In this document: piece after piece, positions 57,458 through 64,000 of the stretch
Position numbering within the stretch: the stretch's first letter is position 1
Layout: each line of letters opens with the position of its first letter
Assembly (NCBI GenBank): GCA_036169595.1
Contig: CM069765.1
Location: 5,043,501-5,107,500, forward strand
DNA: 64,000 bases
Direction: 5' to 3'
Source of the DNA: Dictyostelium firmibasis
Taxonomy: Eukaryota > Evosea > Eumycetozoa > Dictyosteliales > Dictyosteliaceae
The notes under the pieces: model-generated
The model's input: only the letters and a program-made list of their open reading frames with translations
Databases searched by the model: none
Told to the model about the DNA's origin: nothing
Program-made: the position numbers and the translations under genes

Positions 57458-58051
57458 TTAAAATCTAACATTTTTTGGAGTATATAATAATTCATTTGGT
57501 AATAATGATTTTGCTTTTTCTAAATCACCATTATCTAATTCTTTTTTAATTTGATGAGCAATTGGTGTGACATCAGTTATTGCTTGAATCCATTGTTCAT
57601 TATATTCTTTTATTTTTGCCTTTTTAACACCGACTTGAATCGATCTAATATCACCACAACCATCTAGTTTACTAACTAAAATATTTCTCTCTGGGTCCCA
57701 CTGAACAACAATTTTTTTCTTACTCGATGGAATTGATGATTTACCTTTTTCATGTGCATCTGTGTGATTCTCTAATATCCATTCAAATGCTTCTCTTTTT
57801 ATATCAATAGCTAGTATTCTCTCTTGATTATGTTTTGAAGCGTATCCACTCCTATATAACACCCAACAGAAACTAGGTTTTATCCATGTGGTTCTATTAT
57901 CTGACCAACCCGATTCTAATGTGAACCTTTGATTTAATATAGCATCATCTGCAATTTTAGAATTGAAAGCTTGATAAACTCTAACTGTTTCGTCTGTATA
58001 AATTGCTCTTATTGTTTTTTTATAATTTGGGTCTGTCATTTGTTTGGTCAC
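57458..58051 (-). CDS. DUF4291 family protein
   Basis: A single exon of 197 residues. The sequence carries the marks of the DUF4291 family, common in bacteria and patchy in eukaryotes: IRAIYTDETVRVYQAFN near the start, then TTWIKPSFCWVLYRSGYASK and QERILAIDIKREAFEWIL, and a C-terminal VQWDPERN and SIQVGV segment. The family has no established function known to me. The full family length is present and the frame is intact. An alternative start at the second Met (residue 5) is possible. It converges with the giant SecA-like gene, with only about 90 bases between the two stop codons. Confidence 0.88.
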   Translation of the reverse strand: MTKQMTDPNYKKTIRAIYTDETVRVYQAFNSKIADDAILNQRFTLESGWSDNRTTWIKPSFCWVLYRSGYASKHNQERILAIDIKREAFEWILENHTDAHEKGKSSIPSSKKKIVVQWDPERNILVSKLDGCGDIRSIQVGVKKAKIKEYNEQWIQAITDVTPIAHQIKKELDNGDLEKAKSLLPNELLYTPKNVRF

Positions 58052-58402
58052 TAAATTTTTTTATAATTATTTAAGGAAATCCTTTGCAAGCAATTGCTTA
58101 AAGAAAAAATTTTATTATGGTCATTTTTTTGAGAAAAAATTAATTATTATTTTTTTCTCAAAAAAATTCTTTCGAAATACCCCACCAATTTCTTAAAATT
58201 TTAAAATAATATTTATTCCAAAAAAAATTGAATTTAAAATAAAAAAAAATAAAATTAAAAAATAAAAAAAAAAAAGAAATTTCACAAAGAGTTCGCCAAA
58301 AACAAATTCCCAATTTAAAATATTTATATCATCCCATTCACAAAACTCATAACCTTTTACTAAAACCATATTTTTTTAACCCTATCTTAAATACATTTAA
58401 AT

Positions 58403-58750
58403 AAACAAACACTGTACAAATAGTGGGTTGGGTGAATATTATAGATAGTATTGTCACAGGATTCTACCTTGGTGAGTATGTTCTATTACTATATCAAATG
58501 AGATCAAAATGCATAAATTTTAAAAAGACAAGAAATTAAATAATAATAAAAATATTAAAAATATCAAAAAAAAAAAAAATTAAAAATTACTAAAAAAATT
58601 AAATTTTTAATTATTTCTAAAGTTCGACAAGTTTTTTTTTTTCGAAATTGTTGCATCACCACATCTATCAGTAGACTCGATGATATTGCCACCACAAACC
58701 AATGAATTAAATCGACCAACTGTTACCAATGTTGACATTCAATGATCATT
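58403..58750 (+). pseudogene. Two short coding-like remnants
   Basis: At 58403-58537 a stretch of about 43 codons reads as a hydrophobic, membrane-like peptide (WVNIIDSIVTGFYLGEYV). At 58640-58747 a second stretch contains SPHLSVDSMILPPQTN. Neither has a plausible start or gene structure. I do not recognise them; they look like remains of one or two decayed genes. Confidence 0.35.
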
Positions 58751-58891
58751 TCTCAACCAACAAATATCCACTTTTTTTTTCACATATATATATATATATA
58801 TATTTGTTTCTAGTGCTGGCCGAAGATAATAATATATAAATTATTATTAATTATTCGTTAGGATATAAATTTTCAAAGTAGAGAGATAGAA

Positions 58892-59240
58892 TGAATAGTT
58901 CAAAGGAATTTTCATTTATTATTGTAGTGAGAGAAGAATCAAGCGGATCTGGCAAATCCGATATTGAATTGATCAGAACAGAATTACTTTAGAAGACACG
59001 TAAAAAATCTTTCAAAATTAGTACCTATTTATTCTTTAATTAAAAAAGAAAATAAATTCATTTGGTTAGAAAAACAATTTGGTGAATTGAGAGTCGACTG
59101 AGGTACGAGTTCTCAAAGTCAACAAAAGGAATCAATAAGTGTGAAACTCAGAGAAACATTTAAGACACGGTCCAAAAAGACGCAAAAAGAAATTTGTGAA
59201 AATAGAGGTTCAGTAATTACAATGAACTCCAAAGTAGTCT
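58892..59240 (+). mobile_element. Possible retroelement fossil (Ty3/gypsy-like RT-RNase H piece)
   Basis: A short region resembles the segment between reverse transcriptase and RNase H of Ty3/gypsy-type elements, with a motif of the kind N-L-S-K-L followed by L-I-K-K and F-I-W. The element is broken, with several breaks within a few hundred bases, and no LTR or other part is visible nearby. It appears old. The family assignment is tentative. Confidence 0.25.
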
Positions 59241-59280
59241 AAAAAGTATTGTTTAAACAAAATAATATCTGGGTTGAGCC

Positions 59281-60380
59281 ATGAAAAAAATAAAAAAAAG
59301 GTTGAGAAGGAATATCGACGATTTGAACTACTGTGTTGAAAATAAATTTAAAGATCCAATTACTGATGTATGTATTTTATGATGATCAAATTTATAGTTT
59401 TCTATTTTTTCTTTTAATGGGTTTGTCAATATATATATATATAATAAAAATTTATATAATATTTAATAAAAACTATATATACTACTTTTATTAAATACAT
59501 AAACAATGTTGTAGCATTATTTAATAGTAGTTTTATAAATTTTGAAATATAATTTTGTATATTATTAAATAAATACTAAGCTTTTTTTTTTGTGCTTTCT
59601 CAAAAGTGTATATATTTCTTTAATTTAAGTGTTTATTTGTGGGTTACAAAAAATAAATTATTAGAATTATTAGTTTTTCATTTCAATTTAAGATATACAA
59701 ATTAATATAAAAAAAAAAAACTCAAACAAATTAGAAAAAAAAATCATTGACTATTATATCATTGAAAATGAAAAACTTCAATTAGAAATTATGAAACTAA
59801 ACGAAAATTCAGTTATATATGAAAATATAATAAAGAAAACAAAAAAAAAAATTGAAACATTTGAAATTAAATTATATATAACTGACAACATTTATAAATA
59901 TTTGCAAACAGAAACCGTCGAGGATTTATGAATTCGAAATTGGTTTACATGTGAAACATATTATTTTTTTAACTAAAATTTATGGTGAGTTATCCGTATT
60001 TGTAGTGAATATTACTCAAAGTTTTACCATTGATATATATGTAAATTTTAATTTTAGTTTAGATAATTACATTTCAAAACGGGAAAAAGATAATCAATTA
60101 TCATATTTAATTATTATCAATTTGATACAAATAATATATAAAAAAACTTAACACTAAATTAGAAAATAAAATCATGTGAAAAGTGTACCGATGCATCCAG
60201 AATTAAAATCTCTGAGAGAAAAGCTTTATTGATTTTTTTTTTAAAATAATAAAATATGATTTAATTGGTGTTGAATTTTGATAGTTTTGATTATTTTGGT
60301 TTATAAATTGGTTTTTTGTAAGTTGTCAGTTGTTTCTTTTTCTTTTCTCTTTTTTTTTTTTAATATTATTATCTTATTTT

Positions 60381-60414
<34 letters not shown>

Positions 60415-60612
60415 TTATTTTTGTTTCCAGATTCAAGTTTCACAATTGACAATCCAATGAATCAGTAATACCTGTTGGAAGTGTTATAGAATCCATCTAT
60501 TTACAGAAAAATGAGTTCTATAGATCATATTGGCCTGCAACCATTATGGGATACAGATGGTCATCTATATATGAAGAAATAGAATATATATTAAAATTTA
60601 GGTAAGTGTGAA

Positions 60613-60647
<35 letters not shown>

Positions 60648-60957
60648 AAATACATTTATATTAATGTAATTTTATTTATTTAAAGTGAGGGTGTTGAAGA
60701 ATATCAAGTAACACTTGCATCATATATTAATACAAAATCACCTAAAGATTTACAATTCACAAACAAAAATACCTTATATTATGGTGAAAAATTATTTGTA
60801 TACACAGGTGGTGTTTGTAATAGTAATGGGGTATTTTGCGTATATAGATGATAATGATGGTCACCTACTTTGTGAATACTGGTATGCAACATTTGATTCG
60901 TTGGTTAGTAGAAATAATATCAAAGTAAAACTAATAATTTTAAACCAACTGTAATTA
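59281..60957 (+). pseudogene. Decayed multi-exon gene of unknown family
   Basis: Coding-quality stretches alternate with A/T filler: 59310-59370 (VENKFKDPITD, followed by a GTATGT donor), 59760-59928 (a charged, coiled-coil-like segment), 59970-60110, and two pieces around an intact-looking 84-base intron (60602-60685, GTAAGT...AAAG) with NEFYRSYWPATIMGYRW before it and EEYQVTLASYINTKSP after it. The frame is interrupted in several places, so I read it as a pseudogene of a host gene. The DPIT motif loosely recalls U-box proteins, but this is weak. The family is not recognised. Confidence 0.45.
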
Positions 60958-61454
60958 AAATACAACTTGTAGATTAATCCATTTAAATTTTAAAATAAAC
61001 AAAATATATATATATATATATATTATATAATAAATTTAATGTACCATGTAAAATATAGGCATAGTTATATTATATTGTTATTATTTGTATAGTTTAAAAA
61101 AAAATGAAGTGGAAAAAAAATAAAAAATAAAAAATAAAAAATAAAAAAATAAAAAATAATAAAAAAAATAAAAAAAAAACAAAAAAAAATATTCATGACA
61201 AGAGTAATTAATTGTTGAATATGTTTTGTGAAGAAAAATGAACATTTGTATTTATGTTTATATGATATCTTTAAAAATAATTTTAAATTAAAATTAAAGA
61301 TAAATTTTTTTTTTTATTTTTTTTTTTATTTTGAATATTTGTTTGTAAAATTAATTAATTAATTTGAAAAAAAAAAAAAATCTGAAAAAAAAAAAAAGTG
61401 AATTTATTAAAAAAATTCATACTGTTTTGGTTATTATTTTTTACAACAAAAACA

Positions 61455-62409
61455 ATGAAAATATTTACATCAGAAGAATTAGAACAAAAGTGGGATGGTT
61501 TTAGCAAAATATTTCAACATTACAATGAATGTACAACTGCACCAGTTGCATTTTTATTGATAACTAGTTTAGGTATTACAAGTCAATTTGGAAGTGCCCA
61601 AAATTCATGTAAATCGATATTAGAAGTTGCATGTGGTCCAGGTGCAGGTACAAAATTATGTTTAGATTATAAAAATGACCTATCAAAATTTATTGCAACT
61701 GATATTTCAAATGAAATGGTTCAATTAACCAAAGAAAGTCTTAGAATGAAACAAGATACTAATGAGATTCCAGAAAAGAATTTCAAAATTCAACAATGCA
61801 ATGCAGAAAAATTACCTTTTGAAGATGGTTCATTCGATCGTTATTTCAGTAACTATTGTTTACATTTAGTAACATCACCAGAAACAATGCTAAAAGAAGC
61901 ATATAGAGTATTAGAGAGTGGTGGTATTGCAGCATTCTCAGTTTGGGGTAGACCAGAGAATTCAAATCAATTTACAATAGTCAAAAAAATAGCTGATGAA
62001 ATTGGATTGGAAATGAGTTCACAAGAAAGATCAGCATTTCATTTAAATGATACCAATAAACTTCGTCAAATGGCATTGGATGCTGGTTTCTCTAGAGTAC
62101 TCGCTGGTCACTCATTTGTTAATTCACCAATTCAAAATGGTGAAGAATATGCAGAAGTATTTTTATCTCCTCCAAGTTTACAAAAACTCATTCAAAACCT
62201 TGAAAAAGAAAAGTATTTACTCTGGAAATCAAAAGTAAGTTTTTAATCATTCTATATGTTGTTCCTTTTCTTATTATAATTAAAATTTAACAAATATTAT
62301 TCTATTTACACATAACTACATTCATTAGATTGTAAGTCATGTTGATGAACTTTTAAATAAAGGTGAATTTATTGGTTCTGAAGTCTCATACATTGTATGC
62401 ACAAAATAA
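61455..62409 (+). CDS. Class I SAM-dependent methyltransferase
   Basis: Two exons, 61455-62234 and 62329-62409, give 286 residues. Motif I is SILEVACGPGAG (about residues 54-65), followed by the acidic loop IATDISNEMV, the QQCNAEKLPFEDGSFD segment, and EAYRVLESGGIAAFSVWG, which is motif IV onward of the UbiE/Methyltransf_11 type. The substrate cannot be read from the sequence. The short second exon adds the C-terminal end IVSHVDELLNKGEFIGSEVSYIVCTK. The ATG at 61455 is chosen because sequence upstream is hydrophobic A/T filler with no in-frame ATG. The neighbouring region is accessory in character, so this may be a member of an expanded family, but the gene itself looks intact. Confidence 0.92.
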
Positions 62410-62845
62410 TAAAAAAATTTCAATCGAGATAAATAAATAATAAATATTATTGAACCATATTTTTATTTTATAAAATTAAAAAGGCTACTTTTAAATATTT
62501 ATTGAACTTTGCCAATTTTTTTCAAAAAAACTAAATAGACCATTTAAAGCTGATTTATATTGTTTGTTTTTCAGTAACTTTATTCATTGACACCTTGGGA
62601 AACTATTTATAAAACCAATTCTTTTGACTAAGTTTTTAAGAATCTTTTTTCAATTTAAAAATGCAATCAATAGTTTAAATAATTAAAGTTAGGAAAATAA
62701 AATAAAGTAATAAAATGAAATATTGAATAAGTTTTATATTGTTAAATTTCACAAAAAAATAGGATTTTGATTTAAATATCCTTTTAAAGATTTGTGATCC
62801 ATAAAGCGTATTTATACGGTTTTTTTAGGGTTTGCTTTAGTATTT
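62410..62845. other. Convergent intergenic spacer
   Basis: About 430 bases between the convergent methyltransferase and response-regulator genes, presumably holding both 3' ends. No other feature is visible. Confidence 0.6.

Positions 62846-64000
<1,155 letters not shown>

Larger units (their letters stand above)
58052..61454. other. Accessory spacer with decayed coding remnants
   Basis: 3.4 kb between the DUF4291 start and the methyltransferase start. Unlike other spacers here it contains many islands of mixed composition with protein-like frames, all broken (listed separately), between A/T filler. The last 450 bases are plain A/T spacer and should include the methyltransferase promoter. 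Confidence 0.6.

Noticed and set aside
61398-61454. Extended N-terminus of the methyltransferase
   Set aside because: The upstream in-frame codons are A/T filler without an ATG; a hydrophobic leader would be an artefact of poly-T.

Overview
The window is nuclear DNA of a social amoeba, almost certainly Dictyostelium discoideum. Coding DNA is A+T-rich and the spacers are close to pure A/T. Proteins carry long Asn tracts (AAT codons) and Gln tracts (CAA codons). Introns are short, with GTAAGT/GTATGT-type donors and T-rich TAG acceptors. The conserved genes are clearly eukaryotic (ATR kinase, Nup98-96, eIF3k).

Layout, left to right. 0.2-9.8 kb (-): ATR checkpoint kinase in five exons. 10.2-10.8 kb (-): a small secreted or membrane cupredoxin-like protein, divergent from a CorA-type Mg2+ transporter (+, 12.2-14.1 kb). 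14.4-16.5 kb (+): an RBP45/Nam8-type RNA-binding protein. A 3.7 kb spacer with G-box-like elements precedes a low-complexity 904-residue protein (+, 20.2-22.9 kb). 23.9-30.6 kb (+): Nup98-Nup96 precursor. 30.8-32.7 kb (-): a Ser/Thr-rich, probably GPI-anchored surface glycoprotein, divergent from a secreted class 3 lipase (+, 33.8-34.9 kb); both share a spacer holding a perfect GT/CA-box inverted repeat. 35.8-38.9 kb (+): NT-C2 plus DIL domain protein. 39.1-40.8 kb (-): mitochondrial-carrier-like protein. 41.0-41.6 kb (-): small ankyrin protein. 42.4-43.2 kb (+): eIF3k.

The right third looks like an accessory region. After a C2H2 zinc-finger frame and decayed coding remnants (43.7-45.2 kb) comes one giant gene (+, 45.2-57.4 kb; 4003 residues). 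It joins an AHH/HNH-nuclease-like N-terminus, long ankyrin-like arrays and a SecA-type preprotein-translocase motor with both ATPase halves recognisable. It converges on a DUF4291 gene of bacterial type (-, 57.5-58.1 kb). About 3 kb of decayed coding remnants follow, one piece reminiscent of a retroelement fossil. Then come a class I methyltransferase (+) and the 3' part of a gene joining leucine-rich repeats to a response-regulator receiver (-), running off the right edge.

The AHH-ankyrin-SecA protein next to DUF4291 is the best candidate for an undescribed system. I infer bacterial ancestry of the modules followed by long residence in the amoeba, because the gene has an intron after its tenth coding base and typical amoeba Asn/Gln tracts. 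Exon joins were worked out by hand from splice signals and reading-frame continuity; every proposed join keeps frame.
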